A stretch of 64,000 nucleotides of DNA from Oligoflexia bacterium. Lineage in GTDB: Bacteria; Bdellovibrionota_C; UBA2361; JBGSMV01. Location of the stretch: NCBI GenBank assembly GCA_019694515.1, contig JAIBBU010000013.1, positions 2,501-66,500 of the forward strand, given 5' to 3'. A program made the position numbers and the translations under genes. Positions 24,299 to 33,088 of this stretch are shown piece by piece. The notes under the pieces are model-generated. The model had not been told where the DNA came from. It saw only the letters and a program-made list of their open reading frames with translations, and made no database searches. Within the stretch, counting starts at the first letter, position 1, and each line of letters starts with the position of its first letter.

Positions 24299-25594
24299 AT
24301 GGATAAAAAACGCTTTCTCTTCGTTTCGATCGACGGCCTGATTAGCGACATCGCCTGGCAGGTAGTTAAGGAAGGACACGAAGTTAAGTACTACATTGAG
24401 AGCGAGATCGATCGTGATATCGCCGATGGTTTTGTGCCTAAATGCAGCAATTGGCAAAATGAGGTTGATTGGGCCGATGTCGTCGTTTTTGACGATGTGC
24501 TCGGACATGGTACCCACGCCAAAGCAGTGCGAGATACAGGCAAATTTGTAGTCGGAGGAACCCCTTATACCGACAAACTCGAAGACGACCGCGCTTTTGG
24601 ACAGGAGGAGCTGCGTAAGGCTGGAGTTCCAATCATCCCCTACAAGGAGTTTTCTGAATTTGACGGCGCAATTCGTTTCGTTCAGGAGAATCCCGGCAAG
24701 TATGCGATCAAGCCCAGCGGGGAAGCGCAGAACATTAAGCGGCTGCTCTTTGTGGGAGAGGAGGAAGATGGCCGCGATGTCGTGCAGGTCCTCGAGGCTT
24801 ACAAGCGCGTATGGGCCGATCGAGTCAAGGTTTTTCAGCTGCAGCGGCGTGCAATCGGAGTAGAGATCGCGGTCGGGGCATTCTTCAATGGTCGCGAATT
24901 CCTGACCCCGATCAATGTTAATTTCGAGCACAAAAAGCTTTTTCCGGGAAATCACGGTCCATCCACCGGCGAGATGGGAACTAGTATGTACTGGAGCGAG
25001 CCCAATCGAATTTTCAATTCGACGCTCAAAAAATTCGAGACCCGGCTGGCGGAAGAAAAATATGTCGGGTACATGGATCTCAACTGTATCGTGAACAACA
25101 ATGGTATCTATCCGCTGGAGTTCACGGCGCGTTTCGGCTATCCGACGATCAGCATTCAGCAGGAAGGAATGTTGACCCCCATCTCAGAATTTTTGTATGA
25201 GATGGCGCGCGGCACTAATTTCAAAATTAAAACCCGCAAAGGATTTCAGATCGGCGTTCGTATAGTTGTGCCTCCGTTTCCCTTTGACGATTCGAATACC
25301 TTTGAGACTTCCTCTAAAGATGCCTTGATTCTCTTCCGCAAACCCAATCGCGAGGGGGTGCATATAGAGGACGTCAAAGTGGTGAACGATCAATGGATCG
25401 TGACGGGCTCTTCGGGAGTAGCGCTGATCGTAGTGGGAATTGGGCAAACCATGCGGCAGGCACAGGCTCAAGCCTATTCCCGCATTAAGAATATTATGAT
25501 TCCAAATATGTATTTCAGAGATGATATCGGAGAGCGCTGGTACGACGAAGACAGCGATAAACTTCACAACTGGGGATTCTTGAGGGAGCTGTGA
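24299..25594 (+). CDS. ATP-grasp enzyme distantly related to PurD (glycinamide ribonucleotide synthetase)
   Basis: 431 residues. The layout follows PurD-type ATP-grasp ligases: N-terminal Rossmann-like part (RFLFVSIDGLISDIAWQVV, then WADVVVFDDVL); ATP-grasp A with KPSGEAQNIKRLLFV; and B with IGVEIAVGAFFNGREF and MDLNCIVNNNGIYPLEFTARFGYPT, which holds the metal-binding Glu/Asn. It differs strongly from housekeeping PurD: the glycine-rich N-terminus GxGGREHA is missing and the insert after residue 200 is long. A carboxylate-amine ligation is probable, but substrates are unknown. A similar divergent class occurs in uncultured bacteria and phages. It is monocistronic. Confidence 0.75.
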   Translation: MDKKRFLFVSIDGLISDIAWQVVKEGHEVKYYIESEIDRDIADGFVPKCSNWQNEVDWADVVVFDDVLGHGTHAKAVRDTGKFVVGGTPYTDKLEDDRAFGQEELRKAGVPIIPYKEFSEFDGAIRFVQENPGKYAIKPSGEAQNIKRLLFVGEEEDGRDVVQVLEAYKRVWADRVKVFQLQRRAIGVEIAVGAFFNGREFLTPINVNFEHKKLFPGNHGPSTGEMGTSMYWSEPNRIFNSTLKKFETRLAEEKYVGYMDLNCIVNNNGIYPLEFTARFGYPTISIQQEGMLTPISEFLYEMARGTNFKIKTRKGFQIGVRIVVPPFPFDDSNTFETSSKDALILFRKPNREGVHIEDVKVVNDQWIVTGSSGVALIVVGIGQTMRQAQAQAYSRIKNIMIPNMYFRDDIGERWYDEDSDKLHNWGFLREL

Positions 25595-25742
25595 GCGCTG
25601 TGCGACAAAGGTAGATCGGATTTATCTGGGATACCGCGATTGGATTCGGTGTTCGAATTTCGGAGATAGAGATCGGTTTTCTGAATCGGAATCGGAGATC
25701 AGAGGCGGACTTTAGATTCGGAATCAGCTCCCTATTCAGACC
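25595..25742. other. AT/GA-rich spacer with short repeated words
   Basis: GAATCGG/GATTCGG and CGGAGAT recur several times between 25630 and 25730 in both orientations. No stable terminator is evident. It may be a decayed repeat or simply low-complexity DNA. Confidence 0.3.
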
Positions 25743-25985
25743 TCAAACCTCCTCGTCCCAATGTTCCCGATCCGGCGCCGCCAATTGCTCCCACTGCCTG
25801 AAGGGACAGATTGATGGGACTACCGGAGTGTCCGGAGCCGGCCGTCTCTCGGGGCTAGGTGATGGGGTTGGACCCGGCTGCCGGGGGCCATCGGGCGCAC
25901 GGCTCGGTTTTTCCGCCGGCGGTGTGGCCGGTTCGGTGTCCGGTAATGGTAATGTTTCAGGTCCAGCGGCGATCTGAGTTAACAT
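25743..25985 (-). CDS. proline-rich small protein coupled to the 1083-residue gene
   Basis: 80 residues. The ATG follows directly after the TAA of the upstream 1083-residue gene, with no spacing, so translation would depend on reinitiation. Composition is extreme: residues 10-55 are mostly Pro, Ala, Glu and Arg (PPAEKPSRAPDGPRQPGP; SPSPERRPAP), followed by a tail CPFRQWEQLAAPDREHWDEEV with several aromatics. This resembles a linker plus a short recognition peptide. No signal peptide. It could also be a chance frame in GC-rich sequence. Confidence 0.4.
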   Translation of the reverse strand: MLTQIAAGPETLPLPDTEPATPPAEKPSRAPDGPRQPGPTPSPSPERRPAPDTPVVPSICPFRQWEQLAAPDREHWDEEV

Positions 25986-28900
25986 TTAGGTTCCTTCCCC
26001 ATAAATTTGTTCCCGTTTATAGAAACGCAGGTCGTTCTCGGTGTCGTAGAGATAGGGCACGACATGTTTAAGCCACAGCCACTGCTCTCTTTCGCCATGG
26101 CCGTCAGACCAGCGCGGCAACATATACTCCGAATCTCCGATCTTAAGTTTGAGCTCGAAAGTATCGAGGGCCATCTCGGCTTCGGGCCGCGAGGAGTAAT
26201 CCAACGTGGGGGCTATCACTAAGATTGGAAATTTCGCCGGGTCGTTAACACCGGCCTGCCGCTGGGCATGGTAAGCGTATGCACGTGCAAGCATGCGCTG
26301 GCCAAAAATGGTCTGTTCGGGAGCCGCATCTTCGGGGGCAAATTCCTCCGTTTCGAGCCGCACTTCGGTATTGCGTGGATCCGCGTCGGTGCCGGTTTGA
26401 TCCTTATGCCATAGGCCTAACGCGTACCTGAATAGGTCAAAATGGTTTAGGTAAGAGTTGGCGACTTTGAAAACCTCCGCGTGAGCGTGCCGCAGGGGAA
26501 TCATATCTAACTCCAGTTCGGGAGAGAGTGTGGATTCATATTTCCCGCGCAGATGTGACTTATGCACATGGCCGTCTCCGTCAGTGGTGTGTGCCGCTAA
26601 CCCAACCTCCCAGAGGTGATACGGCCAAGAGGCCGGCGGATAGGCGTTGCATAGTCCGCCCAAATTAGAGGCCCAACCAAGATTAAGAATCGGGTCACTA
26701 GCTCCGCTCCTTTTTTGGAACGCTTCCAGAGTTGTGGGAAGCTTCCCTAGATCCCAAGGAGGGCTTTTCTGCTCCCCAATAAGGGTCTGACTCGCGCTTC
26801 GCAACACCTCCCGGAACAGCTCAGTCGGAATGAGGAAGGACGAATGCTTTTCAAAATTGTGAAAATGCTCATTGAAAACTACGAAGGAATAATGCGTACC
26901 GTTTAATTTATATTTGGCGCTCTTAGGGAGCGTGACGGCAAGCAGTCCTCGTAAAAGGTAGAACTCGGCCTGATCCAGCGTCTGAAATTCTTCCCAGGCC
27001 CAGGGCCAAGCCCGCCGATAAAGTCCATACATCTCGCGGCTGTCCGGATCTTCGGCCACGAAGATCTTGCTGCGCTGAAGCCCTGTCATCATGACGCCAG
27101 GCCCCGGAAATACCCCCGGATTATCGCATCTTAACAACCTGGTGTCCTGCGCGACATCCAAGCCGAACTGAGCCAGGGCCGACCGTTTTGCGCCTGGGGC
27201 TCGGGCTGCATCGATAGCGAGCGATTCGAAACCCAGATGAAGATCCGCTGAGCGTCGATATATTACCATTACCTCGTCCATCATTGCCTGCTGCTCTGGT
27301 TTGCCATCGACAAAGGGCAAGGGATCGACCCGGTAAGAATCCGAAAAATATTGGGTGACGCTTCGCGAGGGAGTCCCTTCTCGGATCAGACGCAGCAGCA
27401 TCGCACTCCGAACGCGGCGTTCTAACGCTCGGCGCTCCTCTAAAAATCCCTTCCCAAGAGCAACTTTCAAGGAGCTCGCTGAAGAAGTTGGATCGCACCG
27501 GTCGATTATCAGCGAGCATCGCCTTTGCACCTCTCTAATAATGGCCAGAGGTTGATGGTCCAGTCTTGGTAACTGCAGGTCGAAAAAATCCTGATCATCG
27601 CCGCGCATCAGATCTTTAACTCGTTCTTTCTCCGAAAAGTACCAGTTGACGTCTGGGGCCTCGATCTCACGCGACAAGAAGCGCTGAGTTATTTGTGGAA
27701 ACACTTGAAAGTCACTCGAAGGGTGAAGGTCCATCGCAGCGGTTGCAAAGATCCGCCAATCATTAGCCTTCCCGTGCCTGGGGAAGCTAAGAATCGCAAC
27801 CATGGCTTGAAACAATCTAATTCCGGGAAATTCGGCGTAAACCCGTCGTAGGTCAAGTGGTTGATGGCACGGCGGGACTCTCGCGCTGATATCAAACAGC
27901 AGTGCTGGATTCTCTACAAAATGAATTAGATCGGTGCCGCTGGAATAGTCGAGAAGTTCCGCTACATTGATTAAAGCACCGGCATTTAGCTCTAGCTCAG
28001 TATCCGGCCTGGAGATCTCAGTTGTGATCTTATCCAGAATTGTAGCGGCATATGGGTTTGTTTCGGGGTTTTTTAGGAGTCTATGAAAACTGTTGTAGAA
28101 CCTGCTCCAGCTGAGTTCGTCTGTCTGCGATTGCCTGCGTAACGACTGAAGCGCGGAGCCCAACTCCAGCAGGTTCTGTGGCTCGGCCGCGCGGTTTCCG
28201 CCATATCGCACCGACAGCAGCCGTTTCACGTCGTTGTGAAAGCGCCTGATCTGTGTCCTTTGCACGGGGACGAGGGTGGCCGACGACGGATCGTCAACCC
28301 AAGGGAAGCTCTTCGAGCACGCGGGACGATAATTTATACATGTGAAGATTGTTTCGTCGAGAATCGTCGCGACGGCAGAGTCTGGAGATAATCTTCCACT
28401 CGTCTCCACGAGCTGGTCTCCGAAATGCTGAATCCAGGCGGGGCTCCGCCCCGCCGCCTTTGCCGTCTGTAGCGCCTGCTCGATCTCCCCGGCAACCTGT
28501 GTCCAGCGCTGCCATGTAATTGCCAGATTGCGGAGTGAGCTATTGGAGATTACAGCTAAGGCGACACGGCGACGCAGCGTGCTTAACTCTTCTCCCGTTA
28601 GAATGTCCAGCAGCTGTTCGGAAGTCAGGTTGCTGGCATTATTAGCATTGCGAATGAGGATTTGGCGGGCACGCTCCCGCGCCATGTCGCCTAGATCGGT
28701 GGCTGTCGCTAAGAGCGCCGTTTCGGGGGTGTTAACCAGCGCTCTTCGCTGTTGATACTCGCGTTTTATGGCCCTGAGCACCTTAGATTCCACAGCAGCG
28801 CGATCGCGCAGCAAATACAGCGAGAGAGCCGCCAGTTGCATTACCCGTTCAATAGGGAGTGCCCCTTTTCGTTCAAAATCGCCCCGCACTAAGCGCGCCA

Positions 28901-29237
28901 GAACTTTCCATTCTTCTAGATTCGGGTGTTCTGTGGCGAAGATCGCCAATTTACGGGAGAGACTCTTGATCTCGCGGTGTTTGGTAACGCGCAGTGCGTC
29001 GGCGATCTGCAAGAAGCACGCGAAAGTTTCGGGCTGCTGCATCTGCAACGGTAATTTTCGAAGGAGTTGTCTTGCCAGGCGCGAGCGAGATGTTGGAGTA
29101 ATGTTTCCCAGCAGCAGGTGGAGTTTTTGAATGCGAGTCTGCTCCGGCTCAATCGACAGCTGGAGCTCGTCCTGGCAGTTTGACGGAGACATGGCTTGAG
29201 CGCCTTGTCGCTGATTCGGGGATCTGTGAAGCTCCAT
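25986..29237 (-). CDS. large soluble protein of unknown function (1083 residues)
   Basis: One continuous frame of 1083 codons, no signal peptide and no membrane helix. Residues 1-300 are helical and rich in Arg and Leu (LQIADALRVTKHREIKSL, AALSLYLLRDRAAVESK), like an alpha-solenoid. Residues about 480-800 are mixed. The C-terminal 280 residues are denser in Trp, His and Tyr (GTHYSFVVFNEHFHNFEKH; LAAHTTDGDGHVHKSHL; DMIPLRHAHAEVFKVANSY) and could form a metal-dependent or binding domain, but no classical active-site motif is recognised. The next gene starts immediately after its stop codon. The gene lies between the ATP-grasp and sulfatase genes without an obvious pathway link. Truly unassigned. 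Confidence 0.75.
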   Translation of the reverse strand: MELHRSPNQRQGAQAMSPSNCQDELQLSIEPEQTRIQKLHLLLGNITPTSRSRLARQLLRKLPLQMQQPETFACFLQIADALRVTKHREIKSLSRKLAIFATEHPNLEEWKVLARLVRGDFERKGALPIERVMQLAALSLYLLRDRAAVESKVLRAIKREYQQRRALVNTPETALLATATDLGDMARERARQILIRNANNASNLTSEQLLDILTGEELSTLRRRVALAVISNSSLRNLAITWQRWTQVAGEIEQALQTAKAAGRSPAWIQHFGDQLVETSGRLSPDSAVATILDETIFTCINYRPACSKSFPWVDDPSSATLVPVQRTQIRRFHNDVKRLLSVRYGGNRAAEPQNLLELGSALQSLRRQSQTDELSWSRFYNSFHRLLKNPETNPYAATILDKITTEISRPDTELELNAGALINVAELLDYSSGTDLIHFVENPALLFDISARVPPCHQPLDLRRVYAEFPGIRLFQAMVAILSFPRHGKANDWRIFATAAMDLHPSSDFQVFPQITQRFLSREIEAPDVNWYFSEKERVKDLMRGDDQDFFDLQLPRLDHQPLAIIREVQRRCSLIIDRCDPTSSASSLKVALGKGFLEERRALERRVRSAMLLRLIREGTPSRSVTQYFSDSYRVDPLPFVDGKPEQQAMMDEVMVIYRRSADLHLGFESLAIDAARAPGAKRSALAQFGLDVAQDTRLLRCDNPGVFPGPGVMMTGLQRSKIFVAEDPDSREMYGLYRRAWPWAWEEFQTLDQAEFYLLRGLLAVTLPKSAKYKLNGTHYSFVVFNEHFHNFEKHSSFLIPTELFREVLRSASQTLIGEQKSPPWDLGKLPTTLEAFQKRSGASDPILNLGWASNLGGLCNAYPPASWPYHLWEVGLAAHTTDGDGHVHKSHLRGKYESTLSPELELDMIPLRHAHAEVFKVANSYLNHFDLFRYALGLWHKDQTGTDADPRNTEVRLETEEFAPEDAAPEQTIFGQRMLARAYAYHAQRQAGVNDPAKFPILVIAPTLDYSSRPEAEMALDTFELKLKIGDSEYMLPRWSDGHGEREQWLWLKHVVPYLYDTENDLRFYKREQIYGEGT

Positions 29238-29274
29238 GTCCTACAACAACTTGTGCGATGCTTAACAATCACGC

Positions 29275-29307
29275 GAAGCCCCAAATGGCGCCGGAAACAG
29301 GGGCTTC
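29275..29307. terminator. hairpin between sulfatase operon and the 1083-residue gene
   Basis: Perfect 8-bp stem GAAGCCCC / GGGGCTTC with a 17-nt loop, 91 bp after the sulfatase stop and 38 bp before the next start. No U-tract on the minus strand, so either a weak terminator or a 5' leader structure of the large gene. Confidence 0.35.
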
Positions 29308-29397
29308 GGTCTGCGAGGAAGCTTCTATTTAAGACGGAACGGAGTTCTTAGTAAAGCAAGGCAGGCGGCCTTTTGAGGGGGCCTTAAATATGAGGGC

Positions 29398-30741
29398 TTA
29401 GTGCAGATAACCCAGCGTTTCTAGCTCTTTTAGCGCATCATCGGATACCTCAGTATGCTCGGTTGCGACCTCGCCTTTGATCGCCTGCTCAAATTGCGCC
29501 ACAAAAAGCGCGCGGGTCTTGTCGATGGCTCCCTGGTCCGAAATGCTCGTCAGCTCTTTCGGGTCGTTGACCGGATCGAAAAGCCCCTCGACCTCCATGC
29601 CCTCTAGCGTTTCGATGCGCTTGGTCGGATCGGAGTGCGGAAAGCGTAAGATCAAGCGTTGGAGATTGTGCGTGGTAATGCTCTTAAAAGTTTTATAACG
29701 ACTTGCTTCCGATAATACCCCAGGACGCGCAGCGAGTTCTTTTGAATTAAGGAGTGAGGCCGCGTTACTGTCATGGGGAAGCTCGATGTCGGCGGCCTCT
29801 AGAAGTGTAAAGAATATATCGCGATTGGAAACTAAGGACGAATTTTCGCCCCGCATCCCAGGAGACTTAAGTATGAGGGGCACACGCAGTTCTTCAGTGT
29901 GTAAATTAAATCCGTGGCCGAGCTTCCCTCGCTCTCCGAATTGCTCGCCATGATCGGAAGTCAGCACGATTACACTATTCTCGTAGAGATTCTTCGAGCG
30001 CAGGTAATCCATGACCTGTCCAAAGTAATCATCAAAATATCTGAGCTCGGCGTCATACATCGCAATCTGTTCTAAAATATCAGCGGGGTAATCCCAGCGC
30101 GCTAGCGGCTGCGCTTTAAACTGGGAGAAGGGGGCTAATGGATTGTCGCCCCGTTTATGTACATCCATGTAGTGAAGATACAAGAAGAACGGACGTGAGG
30201 TATTCGAAAGTTCATCGATCGCCCGATAGGCTGCGGTATTTACCTCTGCCGCTGTTCCGCGCATTACGTGTTCTGTGCGGTCAAAGCCCTGACGCAGACC
30301 GAACGCGGGATCGAACCAGGGGCTTGCCGTGACGCTTATCGTGGCGTAGCCGCGCTCAGAAAGATGCTCCGCTAAGGTCTTAAACTGTTCGTTTAGGCGC
30401 ATCGAAAATTGTTTAGCCTTTTGACGATTATTGGGTGGATTGAGCCCGTGCACCGAGGGCAGGGCGCCGGTAAACATCGAGGCAATCGATGGCGGGGTCC
30501 ACGGAGCGGCTGAAATGGCGTGGGTGAACTTAGCCGCTTCGGTCGCAAAGCGATCGATCTGCGGGGTTGTCCCGCGATCGTAACCATACGCGCCTAGGTG
30601 GTCCGCTCGTAACGTATCACAAAGAATAAAAACTATGTTGGGTGCTGCTTTGGTCGAAACGCGCAGGGCGCGCATTACCGGCCAGGCGGAGGCCGCTACT
30701 AATATTATCGCGATTAAGAACCAGCGCAGTCGGCTACTCAT
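29398..30741 (-). CDS. sulfatase-superfamily membrane-anchored hydrolase/transferase with Thr at the nucleophile position
   Basis: 447 residues. Residues 5-23 are a signal anchor. The alkaline-phosphatase fold is clear: NIVFILCDTLRADHLGAYGY (metal Asp42), LYLHYMDVHKRG, VIVLTSDHGEQFGERGKLGHG (metal Asp-His pair). The nucleophile loop reads WTPPSIASMFTG, so the Cys/Ser of arylsulfatases is Thr82 and the following Arg is Ile86. A formylglycine cannot form. Thr nucleophiles are usual in phosphoethanolamine or phosphoglycerol transferases and phosphodiesterases of the same superfamily, so a phospho-ester reaction is more likely than sulfate release. It overlaps the upstream true sulfatase by 4 bp (ATGA). 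Confidence 0.82.
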   Translation of the reverse strand: MSSRLRWFLIAIILVAASAWPVMRALRVSTKAAPNIVFILCDTLRADHLGAYGYDRGTTPQIDRFATEAAKFTHAISAAPWTPPSIASMFTGALPSVHGLNPPNNRQKAKQFSMRLNEQFKTLAEHLSERGYATISVTASPWFDPAFGLRQGFDRTEHVMRGTAAEVNTAAYRAIDELSNTSRPFFLYLHYMDVHKRGDNPLAPFSQFKAQPLARWDYPADILEQIAMYDAELRYFDDYFGQVMDYLRSKNLYENSVIVLTSDHGEQFGERGKLGHGFNLHTEELRVPLILKSPGMRGENSSLVSNRDIFFTLLEAADIELPHDSNAASLLNSKELAARPGVLSEASRYKTFKSITTHNLQRLILRFPHSDPTKRIETLEGMEVEGLFDPVNDPKELTSISDQGAIDKTRALFVAQFEQAIKGEVATEHTEVSDDALKELETLGYLH

Positions 30742-32114
30742 TGACTGTTCCTGATATGCGCAGGAGCGGTGCTCCCCCGGATGCCAAACATCAGCGTATC
30801 AAGCCGTGCATTTAAATCGGATATTAATGCGGCCTTGGTCGTGTCTGTGGCTAGATTGTGCAGCTGTGAAGCGTCGGTGCGCATATCAAATACTTCGGTT
30901 TGCATTGGCTGCCCAATCTCCTGACGCCGTATCAGGACTGTGTCGCCAGTGTGAATAGCCACAAAGTGTCCATTGCGCTTTGAGCGCGAAAATCCCTCGA
31001 GCAAGAGTTCTTTTCTCCACTCTGCCGCGGACACCGCATCTGTTAGCGAGCGCCCCGCCATATCACTCGGAATCGGAATGCCCGCTAGCTGCAAAATTGT
31101 GGGAGCGATGTCGATGTTTGCTACCAGTCGGGTAGAACGCTGTGGTTCGAATACCGGGGGGTAACGCACGGCGAATGGGACGTGCACCGCTTCCTCGTAG
31201 GGTTGAAGTTTGCCCAGCAGGCGGTGCTCTCCGCGAAAAAGCCCGTTGTCGGAGATAAAGAACACAACTGTGTTGTCCAGGATGCCTTTGCTCTTCAAGG
31301 TTTCGATAATTGTACGTATCGAGCGGTCCACAGCCAACAGCGTCAGTCGATGTCGCAACAATCCGCGTCCGCCGCGATAGGGCTCGAGTTTCTGGGAGTT
31401 CGCCGCGAGCTGCAGCCTAGAGCCGCGTCGCATGATGCGGGCCTGCTTGGTATGCAATGGCAGCTTGGCTTCGCGATCCTCAGGTGCCGGACTGGCCGGA
31501 CGGTGCGGTGCGTTGAATGCGAGATAGAGCATGAAGGGGTTGGGTTGTTGTGCCGCCTGGTCTAGAAATTTCAACGCATAGTCGCGGAAAATATAAGTGG
31601 AATAGCCGCGCTCCCGTTTTACCACCCCATTGATATTCATGAGCGGGGCATCGTATCCGGGATTCCCGCCTCTGAAAGAGGCCCAGAAGTCGTATTCGGG
31701 CCGCGGCAGCCCTAAAGAGGAGTTCAAAAACTTGCCGACAAGCCCAGTATAATAACCTTCGCGCTTTAAGATCTGCGGAAACGTGGTCTGCGATCGGATT
31801 GGGGTGCTGTTATTGAGCACGCCATGTTGTGAAGCGTACTTTCCTGTCAGAATAGATGTGCGGCTGGGACAGCAAAGCGGCGTCGTCACGTACGCCTTGG
31901 TAAAGTTGCAGCCCTCGTTGAAGATCTTGCCGTGCGTATATTCCATTACCGGCATGTCATCGTAGCGCTGATCGTCGGTAATGATGATCAGGAAATTGGG
32001 ACGAAGCGCGTCGGCTGCGCTAGCTGGCGCGGAAAAGTGTGCGATGCCTATCAGAAATATAGAGCCGATTAAAGACAGGAGCGCGCTGCGGAGTAAGGTC
32101 AAACCACCATCCAT
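30738..32114 (-). CDS. formylglycine-dependent sulfatase (secreted)
   Basis: 458 residues from the ATG at 32114, which gives a signal peptide (LLRSALLSLIGSIFLIGI, cleavage near PASA-AD). The frame is open to 32171. Arylsulfatase signatures are complete: PNFLIIITDDQRYDDM (metal Asp pair), C81-C82-P-S-R85 (Cys81 to be converted to formylglycine), TGKYASQHGV, and VFFISDNGLFRGEHRLLGK (Asp-Asn pair). HRPASPAPEDREAKL resembles N-acetylglucosamine-6-sulfatase or heparan-sulfatase types. It should cleave sulfate esters from sulfated glycans outside the cytoplasm and needs a formylglycine-generating enzyme, which is not in this window. First gene of a two-gene unit. Confidence 0.9.
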   Translation of the reverse strand: MDGGLTLLRSALLSLIGSIFLIGIAHFSAPASAADALRPNFLIIITDDQRYDDMPVMEYTHGKIFNEGCNFTKAYVTTPLCCPSRTSILTGKYASQHGVLNNSTPIRSQTTFPQILKREGYYTGLVGKFLNSSLGLPRPEYDFWASFRGGNPGYDAPLMNINGVVKRERGYSTYIFRDYALKFLDQAAQQPNPFMLYLAFNAPHRPASPAPEDREAKLPLHTKQARIMRRGSRLQLAANSQKLEPYRGGRGLLRHRLTLLAVDRSIRTIIETLKSKGILDNTVVFFISDNGLFRGEHRLLGKLQPYEEAVHVPFAVRYPPVFEPQRSTRLVANIDIAPTILQLAGIPIPSDMAGRSLTDAVSAAEWRKELLLEGFSRSKRNGHFVAIHTGDTVLIRRQEIGQPMQTEVFDMRTDASQLHNLATDTTKAALISDLNARLDTLMFGIRGSTAPAHIRNSQ

Positions 32115-32430
32115 AAACAACTTTAACAGAGTTGCTCGTTTATAACGGGAAATAACCACTGCGGAAAGCATGCCTGACGCGAGGGGCGCCGAAGCAATGA
32201 AGGATCAGCGAAGTAGAACATCGTTCGTTGTCGATGAACGTTGGATGCGATTAGTTGCTCTCTTTCCTTTAGATCTGATTCGCGTTAAATCTCACCTTAC
32301 CCGGCAGAATGGTTGCGAATTTTGGTTTACTTCGGTCTCTGTCGCGGCGGTTGGAAGTCAGGTCTTGTGACTCTGATTTCAAAGTGTGGCTCTAGGCATT
32401 GGTGTCTTTGCGCTTTAGTTCGGGTGCGTT

Positions 32431-33075
32431 TTGGCAAAAATTCGTCCAGTTTTGTTGGTTGTCATATTCCTAGCTCTAGTCTCCGTCGCGTGGCGGTGGG
32501 GCGGAGAGCTTAAGGCCGAAACAGCCCAAGATTATCACGCAGTTGGCGTCCGACAGGGGGTGTGGAACAACGGGCAGGCCGCCCTCTGGGACCTGAATTT
32601 CCTCGATTATTTTCATTATTTTGGCCCGCCCGAGCGTGCGCGTGGCCATCAACCCGAGCAGCCGATTAAGTTCAGTCACGTAACCCACGTGCAGAAAAAT
32701 CAGATGGATTGCCAATTTTGCCATTGGTCGGTGGATAAGGCCGCTTACGCCGCTATTCCGGAGGTTGAAACCTGCATGGGATGCCATTTGCAGGTGTCGG
32801 GAACCGAGCAGTGGCAGAAGGACGAGATCAATAAACTTAAAAAGAAGAACGAAGCGGGTCAGCCGATTGAATGGACCAAGGTTCATGTCATGCCTGATCA
32901 TGTGCGTTTTAACCACAAGCGCCACGTCAAGGCCGGGGTTACCTGTCAGAATTGCCACGGCCAGATTCCGGAGATGCAGGTCGTGGAGCGAGTTTCGTCG
33001 ATGAAGATGGGCTGGTGCATCGATTGTCACAGAACGCAGGGCACGAGCATCGATTGCTACACCTGCCACAAATGA
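32431..33075 (+). CDS. actA: alternative complex III pentaheme cytochrome c subunit ActA
   Basis: 214 residues from a TTG at 32431. One N-terminal helix (LLVVIFLALVSVAWRWGG) anchors it. Five CxxCH heme sites are present: C94-C97, C115-C118, C172-C175, C196-C199 and C209-C212, exactly the number in ActA. Extra His in KFSHVTHV and RFNHKRH supply distal ligands. ActA passes electrons from the iron-sulfur subunit ActB to downstream cytochrome c. First gene of actABCDEF, 13 bp before actB. Unlike typical members it starts with TTG, perhaps to balance subunit levels. Confidence 0.93.
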   Translation: MAKIRPVLLVVIFLALVSVAWRWGGELKAETAQDYHAVGVRQGVWNNGQAALWDLNFLDYFHYFGPPERARGHQPEQPIKFSHVTHVQKNQMDCQFCHWSVDKAAYAAIPEVETCMGCHLQVSGTEQWQKDEINKLKKKNEAGQPIEWTKVHVMPDHVRFNHKRHVKAGVTCQNCHGQIPEMQVVERVSSMKMGWCIDCHRTQGTSIDCYTCHK

Positions 33076-33088
33076 GGATTGTCTGCTG

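Noticed and set aside
24293..24955. 220-codon minus-strand frame inside the ATP-grasp gene
   Set aside because: Completely antisense to a gene with clear ATP-grasp motifs, no RBS and no family resemblance.
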